NCBI GenBank assembly: GCA_016720545.1
Contig: JADKKK010000034.1
Span: 310,001 to 374,000, forward strand
Direction: 5' to 3'
Length of the DNA stretch: 64,000 bases
Origin: Myxococcales bacterium
Lineage (GTDB): Bacteria; Myxococcota_A; Polyangia; Polyangiales; Polyangiaceae
In this document: positions 26,454-34,781 of the stretch, one piece after another
How the letters are laid out: each line of letters starts with the position of its first letter
Numbering within the stretch: the stretch's first letter is position 1
Notes under the pieces: model-generated
What the model saw: the letters and a program-made list of their open reading frames with translations, nothing else
What the model was told of the DNA's origin: nothing
Database searches by the model: none
Translations under genes and position numbers: made by a program

Positions 26454-27905
26454 ATGGACGCGCGTCGATCGCCGAGTCAACCGCCCTCGCCGTTACTGAC
26501 CTCGCTCCCGCGGCCGTCGTCGCCGTCGACGGGTTCGGTGTCCCCTACGCCCGCGCGGCGAGCGGGCGGGACCGCCGCGCGGATCGCCAAGATCGCGGCC
26601 CCGATCGTCCTCGCGTTCGCCGCCGGAATGGTGGCCGAGGGCCGCCGCGCGGAGGCGACCCCGACCGAGGCCAGCCCCTACGCCGTAACGGGCGAGCTCG
26701 CGCGCGTCCTCGTGGTGATGGAGCGGAGCTACGTCGATCCGGTCGACCGCGACAAGGCGCTGCGCGGCGCGATCACCGGCATGGTGGGGTCGCTCGACCC
26801 GCACTCGCACTACCTCTCGGCCCCCGAGTACAAGGACTTCCAGCGCGACACCGAGGGCAACTTCGGCGGGATCGGCGTCGAAGTGGACGCGCGCGGCGAC
26901 GAAATCAAGGTGATCGCGCCCATCGAGGGGGCCCCCGCGTTTCGCGCGGGGATACGCGCGGGCGACGTCATCGTGGCGGTCGACGGGGCGGGCGTGCGCG
27001 AGGCGGGGCTCGAGAAGGTCATCAAGAAGCTCCGAGGCGCGGCGGGGACCAAGGTGCGCCTCACCGTGCGACGCGAAGGGACGCGCGGGTTCCTCACCTT
27101 CGAGCTGGTGCGCGAGGACATCCACGTGCCCGCGATCACCCACAAGCGCCTCGACGGGAACGTCGGCTATCTGCGGCTCAAGCAGTTCCAGGACCACGCG
27201 CACGACGAGCTGCTGCGCGCGGCGGCTGAGCTCCGCAAGGGCGGCCCCGTGGCGGGTGTGCTGCTCGACCTCCGCAACAACCCGGGCGGGCTCGTGGACG
27301 AGGCCGCCGAGATCGCCGACGAGTTCCTGGAGACCGGCCTCATTTACTCGATGCGACGCCGAGGCGAGACGCTCGAGGAAGCCCACGCCACGTCGGGCGG
27401 TGCGTTCGTGTCGATCCCCGTGGTCGTCCTCGTGAACGAGTGGAGCGCGAGCGCTTCAGAGCTGCTCACCGGCGCGCTCCAGGATCACAAGCGCGCCATG
27501 GTCGTAGGCGCGGCCACCTTCGGGAAGGGCAGCGTGCAGACCATCCTGTCGCTTCCCGGAGGAGCGGGGCTGAAGCTGACCACCGCTCGCTACTTCACGC
27601 CGGGCGGGCACGCCATCCAGGCCGACGGCATCCACCCCGACGTGCTGCTGGAGTCGACGACGCGCATCGCGGGGGACGCGGGCGCCCCCGCCCTCCGCGA
27701 GCGCGACCTGGACAATCACCTGCCGCCGGAGGGCCCGCTCGGGGGCGCCCCGCCCTCCCCGCGTGACGCGGGGACGTTGGTGGACGGCGGCCCCGGCGCC
27801 GAGACTCTCCTCGTGTCGGACGTCCCCACCGATCCGACCACGTCCAAGGACCTGGCGCTCCGCACGGGCTACCAACTCTTGCGCTCGAAGATCGACGGGC
27901 GCTAA
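26454..27905 (+). CDS. S41-family C-terminal processing protease
   Basis: A 483-aa CtpA-like protease. It has an N-terminal membrane anchor (about 45-62, KIAAPIVLAFAAGMVA), the SLDPHSHYLS segment, a PDZ domain (about 135-215, GNFGGIGVEVDARGDEI) and the peptidase domain. The latter shows LRLKQFQ, LLDLRNNPGG, the SASASE box at 331-336 and the Lys358 box FGKGSVQ. Such proteases cleave proteins outside the cytoplasmic membrane from the C-terminus. Length and layout are standard, unlike the very long homologue at 6441-9572. The C-terminal tail of about 90 residues is Asp/Pro-rich and disordered. ATG 26454 is preferred over an upstream start at 26409. Confidence 0.93.
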   Translation: MDARRSPSQPPSPLLTSLPRPSSPSTGSVSPTPARRAGGTAARIAKIAAPIVLAFAAGMVAEGRRAEATPTEASPYAVTGELARVLVVMERSYVDPVDRDKALRGAITGMVGSLDPHSHYLSAPEYKDFQRDTEGNFGGIGVEVDARGDEIKVIAPIEGAPAFRAGIRAGDVIVAVDGAGVREAGLEKVIKKLRGAAGTKVRLTVRREGTRGFLTFELVREDIHVPAITHKRLDGNVGYLRLKQFQDHAHDELLRAAAELRKGGPVAGVLLDLRNNPGGLVDEAAEIADEFLETGLIYSMRRRGETLEEAHATSGGAFVSIPVVVLVNEWSASASELLTGALQDHKRAMVVGAATFGKGSVQTILSLPGGAGLKLTTARYFTPGGHAIQADGIHPDVLLESTTRIAGDAGAPALRERDLDNHLPPEGPLGGAPPSPRDAGTLVDGGPGAETLLVSDVPTDPTTSKDLALRTGYQLLRSKIDGR

Positions 27906-27920
27906 CAGCCCGGGCCTCGC

Positions 27921-28265
27921 TCAGCCGCGCAGCGTCATGGCGGCGTGCACCAGCGGCATGAGGAGGACGAAAGTGAGCGCGACGAGCGCGAAGCTCACCC
28001 AGGTCCAGTCGGCCGGGCCGCCGATGCGCGCCAGCGACCCCAACATCACGAGGATGCCCACGACCACGCTGCCGCGGGACGGGCTGCGCCAGAGCATGAA
28101 GCTCGCGACCACCCCGAAGAGCGAGCAGGTGCCCGCCACGAGGCTCTTCCAGGTCATGCCGGCCACCGAGAACCACGCCGCGAGCGCCACGGCCGTGCCC
28201 GCGCTCCACACGAGCAGCGACAGGGCGGCCCCGGTGACGGCTTTGCTGGCGGCTTGGTCTTCCAA
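27921..28265 (-). CDS. Small integral membrane protein
   Basis: A 114-aa protein with four hydrophobic helices (about 10-30, 38-57, 66-82 and 90-110) and little else, so it is almost wholly embedded in the membrane. No conserved motif is recognised. It lies downstream of the glycosyltransferase gene on the same strand, with its own start 27 bp below the glycosyltransferase stop. Co-expression is therefore likely. Its role could be linked to the lipid-linked sugar metabolism of that neighbour, but this is only positional. Confidence 0.75.
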   Translation of the reverse strand: MEDQAASKAVTGAALSLLVWSAGTAVALAAWFSVAGMTWKSLVAGTCSLFGVVASFMLWRSPSRGSVVVGILVMLGSLARIGGPADWTWVSFALVALTFVLLMPLVHAAMTLRG

Positions 28266-28292
28266 CGGGACTCCCTCGGACGAGGCCGCGCG

Positions 28293-29015
28293 TCAGCCGC
28301 GTACGCGGATGGCGTACGTGAGCTTGAGGACGCTCTTCAAGACGCTGGGGACACGCTTCCAGAGGTTGATCGACGGGGGCCGCTTCTCCTTGATGCGAAC
28401 GGGGATTTCGCGGGTGCGCACCCCGCCGCGGTCGGCGCGGATGACGAACTCGCTCGCGAACACGTCCTTCTCGACGAGGCAGGCCGTGACGACGTCGAGG
28501 AGGGCGGAGCGCCGGAACGCCTTGAGGCCGTGCGTGTCGGTGCCGCGAAATCCGAGCAAGACCCGGAGCATGCCCGAGTACGCGACGCTCGCCGCGTGGC
28601 GAACGAGCGGCCGCTCGTCCTCCGCGCCCATGAGGAGCTTCGAGCCGATGACGAGATCGGCCTCACCCGTCTCGAGGATCTCGACGGCGCGCCGGTGAAA
28701 CTCGGTGTCGCAGAGGTCGATCTCCTCGCAGACGACGATCTCGCCCCGCGCGAGCAGGATGCCCTCCTTCAGGGCGCGCCCGTAGTTGGGCTCGCCCATG
28801 GAGATGATCTTCACGTGCTCGGGGCGCTCGGCGGCGAGCTCCCGGCCGATGGCCACGGTGCGATCCGTAGAGCCGTTCTCGGCGAGAATGAGCTCGTACG
28901 ACCATCCGAACGGCTCGAGGCGGCCACACAGGTCCTCCACCGCCGCGCGGAGGATGCCCGCCTCGTTGTAGACCGGAATGACGATGGAAATGCGCGGCGA
29001 CGGTGCGGTGCTCAT
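28293..29015 (-). CDS. Family 2 glycosyltransferase
   Basis: A 240-aa GT-A fold glycosyltransferase: ISIVIPVYNEAGIL, then LILAENGSTDRTVAIG, with NYGRALKEGILLARG and GSKLLMGAEDERP. A C-terminal KAFRRSALLDVV loop is seen. The usual catalytic DxD is replaced by EEIDLCD. The layout resembles polyprenyl-phosphate mannosyl or glucosyl transferases, without a membrane domain of its own. The start is ATG 29015. A long in-frame upstream extension is Arg-rich and non-coding. It is the first gene of a two-gene unit with a small membrane protein. Confidence 0.87.
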   Translation of the reverse strand: MSTAPSPRISIVIPVYNEAGILRAAVEDLCGRLEPFGWSYELILAENGSTDRTVAIGRELAAERPEHVKIISMGEPNYGRALKEGILLARGEIVVCEEIDLCDTEFHRRAVEILETGEADLVIGSKLLMGAEDERPLVRHAASVAYSGMLRVLLGFRGTDTHGLKAFRRSALLDVVTACLVEKDVFASEFVIRADRGGVRTREIPVRIKEKRPPSINLWKRVPSVLKSVLKLTYAIRVRG

Positions 29016-29144
29016 CCGATTCGGGAAGCTACCTAGCAGACGCGCCCGGCGGTCGAAAGCCGAATCCCGCGCGGTCCGCGGTCGGTGGTTCCCGACCGCT
29101 CGCGAGCGCGCTCGCTTCGCCCTCGGCCTGCTAAGGTGGTGCGC

Positions 29145-30230
29145 ATGCGCAAGGCCATGCTCCTCGTCGCCGCCGTCTCGGTGGCGCTCTTCGCTTGCAA
29201 AGACGCCCCCCCGCCGCCCGTGAAGGCGGAGCCCAAGAAGCCGCAGCCGGTGCCCACCGACTTCGTCATGAACGACTTCTTCACCGACGAGACCCAGGTG
29301 AAGGGCGTCGCGGGCGACGCCAGCGTGAACCTGCCCGACGGCGGGTCGGCGACGGCCAGCGCCGGTGGCGGCGGCAACGCCTCCGCGCAGGCGGGCGACG
29401 CGCGGGTGGCGAAGCTCGTCGAGCCCGGCGCAGAGCCGCGTGCGCCCCGCCGGTACACGTTCGCCGCCGGCAAGCCCGAGGTGCGCGTCGGCCAGGTGCG
29501 GGTCGCCATCACGGTGGCCGCCCCCGGCCGGCCGCCGGAGGAGCAGGCCGAGCCGGCGCTCGACTTGACGATGAAGCTCTCCACCAAGGGCGCGAGCAAG
29601 GGCACCTTCCCGTTCGACGTTCGCCTCGAGAAGGCGGCGCTCGCCGAGGGCCAGGGGCTCGATCCGCGCTCCGCCGCCGAGGCGCAGAAGCAGCTCGGGC
29701 CACTCGTCGGCCTGGCCGCGAAGGTCGAGATCTCGCCGCGGGGCGTCGTGGGCGAGCTCGCGTTCGCGGGCGACGAGAAGATGGCCAAGCCGGGCACCGC
29801 CGAGGTCCTCCAGATGGTCCAGCAGACCCTCGAGTTCGCGGCCGTGCCCTTCCCCGAGGAGCCGATCGGCGTCGGCGCCAAGTGGGAGATGGCGAACGTG
29901 AGCGTCGCGCAGGGCACCCGGGTCACCACGCGGACCGTCTTTCTCCTCAAGGAGTGGTCGGCCGACGGCGGCGTGATCACGGCGGAGATCGCCCGCTCCG
30001 CCCCGAAGTCGCCGCTCCGCGATCCGCGGATGGCCGGGGCGCAGGTCAGCATCGATGGCAAGGGCACCTACACCTTCAAGGTGAAGCTCGACCGCCCCAC
30101 GCTGAAGGTGTCGGGCGAGAGCGAGACCATCGCGAAGATCGACGTGCCCAAGTCGGCGAAGGGGCCCGCCCAGACCATCACGCAGACCATCAAGACCAAG
30201 CACTCGCTGGACTCCCCCGGCGGCAAGTAG
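29145..30230 (+). CDS. Lipoprotein of unknown function
   Basis: A 361-aa lipoprotein starting at ATG 29145 (MRKAMLLVAAVSVALFAC, lipobox LFAC). It is followed by a Lys/Pro linker, a Gly/Ala-rich low-complexity stretch and a domain of about 240 residues. The domain has long amphipathic strands (LDLTMKLSTKGASKG, VEISPRGVVGELAFAGDEKM, FPEEPIGVGAKWEMANVSV, GKGTYTFKVKLDRPTLKVSG), suggesting a mostly beta, lipid-carrier-like fold such as LolA/DUF6263-type. That is a guess. Probably in the periplasm or outer membrane. It is followed after 145 bp by ssb. Confidence 0.82.
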   Translation: MRKAMLLVAAVSVALFACKDAPPPPVKAEPKKPQPVPTDFVMNDFFTDETQVKGVAGDASVNLPDGGSATASAGGGGNASAQAGDARVAKLVEPGAEPRAPRRYTFAAGKPEVRVGQVRVAITVAAPGRPPEEQAEPALDLTMKLSTKGASKGTFPFDVRLEKAALAEGQGLDPRSAAEAQKQLGPLVGLAAKVEISPRGVVGELAFAGDEKMAKPGTAEVLQMVQQTLEFAAVPFPEEPIGVGAKWEMANVSVAQGTRVTTRTVFLLKEWSADGGVITAEIARSAPKSPLRDPRMAGAQVSIDGKGTYTFKVKLDRPTLKVSGESETIAKIDVPKSAKGPAQTITQTIKTKHSLDSPGGK

Positions 30231-30375
30231 CCGACGACGCGGAAACCCCGCGGTTCTCGGCGGGGCGGGCGCCGCCGCTTGACGGCGACCCGCGGGTGGA
30301 GTGAATACGAGCCCGACAAACGCGATGGCGCGACGCCGCGACGACGCGACGGCGCACACGAACAAGGAGCGCGCG

Positions 30376-30921
30376 ATGGCCGAGGGCTTGAACAAGGTGA
30401 TGCTGCTGGGGAACCTCGGGGCCGACCCCGAGCTGCGCATGACGGCGGGGGGCCAGGCCATCCTGAAGCTCCGGCTCGCGACCACCGAGACCTACCTCGA
30501 CAAGAGCAACACGCGCCAGGAGCGCACCGAGTGGCACTCCATCACGGTGTGGGGCAAGCGCGGCGAGGCCCTCGCGAAGATCCTCGCCAAGGGCTCCAAC
30601 ATCTTCGTCGAGGGCTCGCTCCGCACCTCGAGCTACGAGAAAGACGGCGACAAGCGCTACCGCACCGAGATCGTCGCCAACAACATCCTGCTCACCGGCC
30701 GTCGCGGCGGCGGCGAGGCGCGTGGCCATGACGACTTCGCCGGTCCGCCCCCGGAGGCGCGCCGCGGCGGCGGCGGCGGCGGCGGCGGCTACGGTGGCGG
30801 CGGTGGCGGTGGCGGTGGCGGTGGCGGTGGCGGTGGCGGCGGGCGACCCGCGCCCGCGCAGGCCCCGGCCCCGCAGGACGACTACAACGACTTCGGCGCT
30901 GACGACGACATCCCGTTCTGA
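30376..30921 (+). CDS. ssb: Single-stranded DNA-binding protein
   Basis: A 181-aa SSB. The OB-fold is at 1 to about 110: GLNKVMLLGNLGADPELR, WHSITVWGKRGE, FVEGSLRTSSYE, TEIVANNI. A Gly-rich linker follows, and the acidic tip DDDIPF ends the protein as in classical SSBs, where it recruits DNA-repair partners. The Gly linker is extreme: a run of about 16 glycines. ATG 30376 is preceded by AAGGAG. An upstream ATG at 30301 would add 25 residues without a ribosome-binding site. Confidence 0.97.
   Translation: MAEGLNKVMLLGNLGADPELRMTAGGQAILKLRLATTETYLDKSNTRQERTEWHSITVWGKRGEALAKILAKGSNIFVEGSLRTSSYEKDGDKRYRTEIVANNILLTGRRGGGEARGHDDFAGPPPEARRGGGGGGGGYGGGGGGGGGGGGGGGGGRPAPAQAPAPQDDYNDFGADDDIPF
30793..30840 (+). 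repeat. GGTGGC hexanucleotide microsatellite in ssb
   Basis: About eight GGTGGC units in tandem encode the polyglycine linker of SSB. Each unit adds two codons, so slippage would change linker length without a frameshift. Confidence 0.88.
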
Positions 30922-31017
30922 AGCGACCCTCCGCGCCGTAAATTTCTCGGTGATCTCACGCCGCGCCGGCACCTTTCGCGGTGGCCGGTGGCGGCGATTT
31001 GAGTATGCTCGCGGGCG

Positions 31018-32241
31018 ATGCGCCTACTCATCGCCGACAAGCTCCACCCCCGCGCCGTCGAAGAGCTCCGTACGCTCCCCATCGAGGTCGTCTACGAGCC
31101 CGAGCTCACCAAAGAGACCCTCGAGACCACCATCCGGGACGTGGGCATCTTGGTCGTCCGCTCCAAAGAGGTGACCGCGAAGGCCATCGAGGGCGCGCGC
31201 CAGCTGAACCTCATCGTGCGGGCTGGCACGGAGGCCCACAACATCGACATCCGCGCGGCCAGCAAGGGGGGCGTCTACGTCGCGAACTGCCCCGGCAAGA
31301 ACGCCGGCGCGGTGGCCGAGCTGGTCCTCGGCCAGATCATCGCCCTCGACCGCCGCATCCCCGACGCCGTCCTCTCCCTCCGCAACCAGAGGTGGGAGCG
31401 CAGCGAATACGGCAAGGCCGAAGGCATCGCCGGAAAAACCATTGGTATCGCGGGGTTCGGCGCGGTCGGCCGCGAGGTCGCGCGCATGGCCCTGGCGTTC
31501 GGGCTGCGCCCCCTCGCGTGGAGCCGCGGGCTCTCGCCGCAGGCCGCCGCTGAAGCGGGCGTGGGGCACGTGAAGACCATCGAGGAGCTCGCCAGCAAGA
31601 GCGACATCCTCACGCTGCACCTGCCGGTGAATGACCGCACGCGGCAGCTCGTGAACAAGCGCGTCCTCGACCTGCTCCCGCGCCGCGCGATGCTCATCAA
31701 CGTCGCGCGCGCCGACCTGGTCGACTACGCCGCTCTCCGCGAGGCGGTCAAAGGGCGCGGCCTGCGCGCGGCGGTGGACGTGTACCCGGACGAGCCCAAG
31801 GGCAAGCGCGAGTTCGCGACCGACCTCTTCGAGGCGGCGCCGTCGGCCACCGGGGGGTTCGTCTACGGCACGCCGCACATCGCCGCCTCGACCGACCAGG
31901 CCCAGCTCGCGATCGCGACCGAGACCGTGCGCGTCATCCGTTCGTTCCTGGTCGACGGCAACGTCCCGAACTGCCTGAACGTCTCGCACGTGAGGGTCGC
32001 GCGCTTCCAGCTCGTCATCCGCATGCTCGACAAGGTCGGCACGCTCGCGAACGTCCTCTCCGTGATCAAGCGGCACGGGATCAACATCGAAGAGGTCACG
32101 AACACCGTCTTCGAGCACGCGGAGGCGTCGTCGACCAAGCTGCGGCTGCTCTCTCGGCCGAGCGAGACGTGCCTCAGCGAGATCCGCGCGTTCGACGAGA
32201 TCCTCCACCTCGACCTGGTCACCCTCCCCTACCTCGCGTAG
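31018..32241 (+). CDS. serA: D-3-phosphoglycerate dehydrogenase with C-terminal ACT-like domain
   Basis: A 407-aa D-2-hydroxyacid dehydrogenase. The NAD motif GxGxxG is at 146-151 (GFGAVG). The catalytic triad is Arg231 (INVARAD), Glu259 (YPDEP) and His287 (GTPHIAAST). Residues about 325-400 form an ACT-like regulatory domain (LDKVGTLANVLSVIKRHGINIEEV). It would oxidise 3-phosphoglycerate, the first step of serine synthesis, with serine feedback through the ACT domain. The usual RAGVGxDNID turn reads RAGTEAHNID here, an uncommon variant. The N-terminus begins directly at MRLLIADKL without an extra domain. It stands alone as a transcription unit. Confidence 0.94.
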   Translation: MRLLIADKLHPRAVEELRTLPIEVVYEPELTKETLETTIRDVGILVVRSKEVTAKAIEGARQLNLIVRAGTEAHNIDIRAASKGGVYVANCPGKNAGAVAELVLGQIIALDRRIPDAVLSLRNQRWERSEYGKAEGIAGKTIGIAGFGAVGREVARMALAFGLRPLAWSRGLSPQAAAEAGVGHVKTIEELASKSDILTLHLPVNDRTRQLVNKRVLDLLPRRAMLINVARADLVDYAALREAVKGRGLRAAVDVYPDEPKGKREFATDLFEAAPSATGGFVYGTPHIAASTDQAQLAIATETVRVIRSFLVDGNVPNCLNVSHVRVARFQLVIRMLDKVGTLANVLSVIKRHGINIEEVTNTVFEHAEASSTKLRLLSRPSETCLSEIRAFDEILHLDLVTLPYLA

Positions 32242-32346
32242 CCGCCCCGGGGGGCCCCCTCCACGAGAGTCGTTGTCGCTTCGGGCGATGCTTGCTAACC
32301 CAGCGAGATGCGCGCGCCCTCAACCCCGTCGGTGGTCTAGCCCGGA

Positions 32347-33012
32347 ATGCAGGCGCGCGGCGGTCGTGGGGGGCGGAGCGTGGCCCATTCGGGGGTGCGC
32401 TGGGCGTTCGCCATCGGCCAGGTGATCCTCGCGACGAGCGCCGCGGGTGGCGCGTGCACGCCGGTGCCGATCGTCGGCTACGACGCCGCGATCACTGCCG
32501 ACGCCGAGGCCGGCGCGCAGCCGCTTGACGCGGGAGACGCCGAGGCGGCCGCCGCGCCGAAGCGCCGCGAGTGGGACGCGGGCGTCGACGACGACGCGTT
32601 CCCGGCGTCGGACGAGGAGCTCGAGCTCCGCATGCGCCACCTGCTCGAGGCCGTCGCGGCGGGCGACCCTGCCCTCGCGCCGGACGTGCTCTATCCGCGC
32701 GACGCGTGGGTGCGCTCGCGCGACGCCAGCGACCCAGGTAAGGCCTGGGACCACAGCGTGAAGCCGAGCTTTCTCCGCGACGTGGCCAAGCTCCACAAGC
32801 GCGCGAAGGGCATCGAGCGCGCGCGCTTCGTGTCATTCGATCTCGGGCGGGCCGTCGCGCACGTGCCGGCGAAGCCGCGCGACCTGAAGCGGCCCCTCTG
32901 GCGGGTGAAACGCTCGAGGATCACCTACACGATCGACGACAAGACGAAGCACCTCGACATCGCCGAGATGACCGCGTTCCGGGGCGCCTGGTACGTGACC
33001 CGCTTGCGCTGA
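32347..33012 (+). CDS. Hypothetical lipoprotein
   Basis: A 221-aa protein with an N-terminal basic region, a hydrophobic stretch (WAFAIGQVILATSAAGGAC) and a lipobox-like AGGAC, followed by an Asp/Ala linker. The folded part (residues about 85-221) has LRMRHLLEAVAAGDPALAPDVLYPRDAW and an alternating C-terminal sequence ending in WYVTRLR. No family is recognised, though this kind of domain occurs in myxobacterial lipoproteins of unknown role. Convergent with rpmE. Confidence 0.75.
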   Translation: MQARGGRGGRSVAHSGVRWAFAIGQVILATSAAGGACTPVPIVGYDAAITADAEAGAQPLDAGDAEAAAAPKRREWDAGVDDDAFPASDEELELRMRHLLEAVAAGDPALAPDVLYPRDAWVRSRDASDPGKAWDHSVKPSFLRDVAKLHKRAKGIERARFVSFDLGRAVAHVPAKPRDLKRPLWRVKRSRITYTIDDKTKHLDIAEMTAFRGAWYVTRLR

Positions 33013-33077
33013 CGGCGAGGGCCCACGACGCCACCCGGGCGTCGGCACGGGTCCTCTCGAGGGGCATGAAATGCGCG

Positions 33078-33106
33078 CGCCCGCCGCGTCGCGAGACGGG
33101 CGGGCG
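33078..33106. terminator. GC-rich hairpin between convergent genes
   Basis: CGCCCGCC (33078-33085) and GGCGGGCG (33099-33106) form an 8-bp perfect stem with a 13-nt loop between the lipoprotein gene (+) and rpmE (-). No U-tract follows on either strand. It could terminate transcripts from both sides with Rho help. Confidence 0.4.
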
Positions 33107-33144
33107 TGGCGACTGCAGGGGGAGTCGGAGGCCCCGACCCGACG

Positions 33145-33363
33145 TCAGGCCTTGGCGGCGGGCGTCTTCTTCTCGTAGCGCTTACGGAAGCGGTCGACGC
33201 GGCCGGCCGTGTCGATGAGCTTCTGGGTGCCCGTGTAGAACGGGTGGCACGCGCCGCAGACGTCGACCTGGAGGTCGCCGCGGGTGGAACGCGTCACGAA
33301 GGTATTTCCGCACGCGCAGCTGGCGTTGGACGGGGGGTAGTCGGGGTGAATGCCGTCTTTCAT
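33145..33363 (-). CDS. rpmE: 50S ribosomal protein L31
   Basis: A 72-aa L31 of the zinc-binding (C+) type. The four ligand cysteines are visible: Cys16 and Cys18 in SCACGN, and Cys36 and Cys39 in VCGACHPFYTG. The HPDYPP start and HPFYTG segment are diagnostic. The ATG at 33363 is preceded by AGGAG. The long in-frame upstream frame is a shadow. Divergent from truD, with a 129-bp intergenic region that contains a perfect 12-bp palindrome. Confidence 0.97.
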   Translation of the reverse strand: MKDGIHPDYPPSNASCACGNTFVTRSTRGDLQVDVCGACHPFYTGTQKLIDTAGRVDRFRKRYEKKTPAAKA

Positions 33364-33412
33364 GGGACTCCTGGGCTCGCCGAGGGATAGGAGAGCGGCG
33401 GAGGATATAAGA

Positions 33413-33424
33413 CGGTCCGGACCG
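33413..33424. promoter_or_regulatory. Perfect 12-bp palindrome between rpmE and truD
   Basis: CGGTCCGGACCG lies 50 bp upstream of the rpmE start and 69 bp upstream of the truD start, next to an AT-rich TATAA. Zinc-linked control of L31 genes is common, but this is not a recognisable Zur box. The role is unassigned. Confidence 0.3.
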
Positions 33425-33492
33425 GGGCGCAAGGGAACGTGGAGGTGACCCCCGAACGCCGGTCGTCGGGGAGCCGGTGGCGAGGCCTCGCC

Positions 33493-34683
33493 ATGAACGT
33501 GCGCCAGGTCACCACGACCAAACGCACCTGGGTTGCATCGACGGTCCCGGTGGGGTACGTCGGTGGCGTGGCCAAACCGCGGGCGCGCATCAAGACGGTT
33601 CCCGAGGACTTCGTCGTCGACGAGGAGCCCGCGTACGTCGCCTCGGGCGTGGGCGACCATGTGTTCGCGCGCGTGGAGAAGCGGAATCTCACGACCCACG
33701 ACGCGGTGAGCGCGCTCGCGGAGGTCGCGGGCGTCCACCCCCGCGACGTCGGCGTCGCTGGGCTGAAGGACAAGGTCGCGATCACCACCCAGTGGCTGTC
33801 GTTCTTGGCGCTTCCGGGCACCCAGGTGGAGGAGCGCCTCCGCGCCTACGCGGCGGCCGCGCGCCCTGATCTGCGCGTGCTCGACCTGCAGCGGCACGGC
33901 AACAAGCTCCGCACGGGGCACCTCGTGGAGAACCGCTTTCGCATCCGGCTCCGCGACCTCGATCCCGCTCGCGTGGCCGAGGTCGAGGCGGCGCTGCTCG
34001 GCCTCGAGGCTTCGGGCGTCCCGAACGCGTTCGGGCAGCAGCGCTTCGGTCGCGACGCCGACAACGTCGCGAGGGCGCTGGCCTTCCTGAGCGGGCAGGA
34101 GCGCGGTCCGCGTGAGCCGCGCGCCCGCAAGTTCCTGTTTTCGGCGCTGCAGTCCGAGGTGTTCAATCGGGTGCTCGCGGCGCGCGAGGCCGACGGCACG
34201 TGGACCACGCCGCTCCTCGGCGACGTGCTCAAGCTCGAGACCGGCGGCCTCTTCGTGTGCACCGAGCCCGAGGTAGACCAAGCGCGCGCGGCGCGGGGCG
34301 AGCTGTGCCCCACCGGCCCGATGGTCGGCGTGAAAATGCGCGCGACAGAGCACGAGGTCCTCGCCCTCGAGACGCGCGTCGCCGCCGAGGTGCTCGGGCC
34401 CTCCTTCGACCTCGGCCGCACCCGCGCGCTCGGCGAGGGCACCCGCCGCCCGCTGGTGCTCCGCGTGAGCCAGCTCAAGGTCACCCGCGAGGAGGCCGCG
34501 TCGGGCGCGCCGGACGCCCCGCACGCCCGCGTCAACCTGGTGGTCGAGTTCGCGCTCCCGAAGGGGGCCTACGCGACCACGGTGCTCGCGCGCGTGGTCG
34601 ACGCGGAGGAGCCGACGCGCGAGTCTCGTGAGTCTCGCGAGGGGCGACCGCGCCGTTCCGACGACATCCTGGTCGACGCCTAG
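33493..34683 (+). CDS. truD: tRNA pseudouridine(13) synthase
   Basis: A 396-aa TruD-family protein. Visible signatures are PEDFVVDEEP, VFARVEKRNLTTHDAV, the catalytic GLKDKVAIT (Asp93), LQRHGNKLRTGHLVENRFRI split over the middle, GVPNAFGQQRFG and FLFSALQSEVFNRVL. It isomerises uridine 13 of tRNAs to pseudouridine. The chosen start, ATG 33493, precedes the conserved part; a GTG at 33439 would add 18 residues. The C-terminal tail is Arg/Glu-rich and disordered. Confidence 0.94.
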   Translation: MNVRQVTTTKRTWVASTVPVGYVGGVAKPRARIKTVPEDFVVDEEPAYVASGVGDHVFARVEKRNLTTHDAVSALAEVAGVHPRDVGVAGLKDKVAITTQWLSFLALPGTQVEERLRAYAAAARPDLRVLDLQRHGNKLRTGHLVENRFRIRLRDLDPARVAEVEAALLGLEASGVPNAFGQQRFGRDADNVARALAFLSGQERGPREPRARKFLFSALQSEVFNRVLAAREADGTWTTPLLGDVLKLETGGLFVCTEPEVDQARAARGELCPTGPMVGVKMRATEHEVLALETRVAAEVLGPSFDLGRTRALGEGTRRPLVLRVSQLKVTREEAASGAPDAPHARVNLVVEFALPKGAYATTVLARVVDAEEPTRESRESREGRPRRSDDILVDA

Positions 34684-34686
34684 AGC

Positions 34687-34699
34687 GTTGGACTCCAAC
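34687..34699. promoter_or_regulatory. Inverted repeat before the ExbB-ExbD-TonB operon
   Basis: GTTGGA-C-TCCAAC is a perfect inverted repeat, starting 3 bp after the truD stop and 83 bp before the ExbB start. It sits next to the AT-rich stretch GTGATATTCATG. It is a possible operator. It does not match the Fur box consensus. Confidence 0.3.
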
Positions 34700-34781
34700 A
34701 AGTGATATTCATGTTCAGCAAGACAACCTTCTCCCTCGGCGCCGCCCCCGCGGGGCGCCGGAACCCCAGGAAGCCGCAGCC

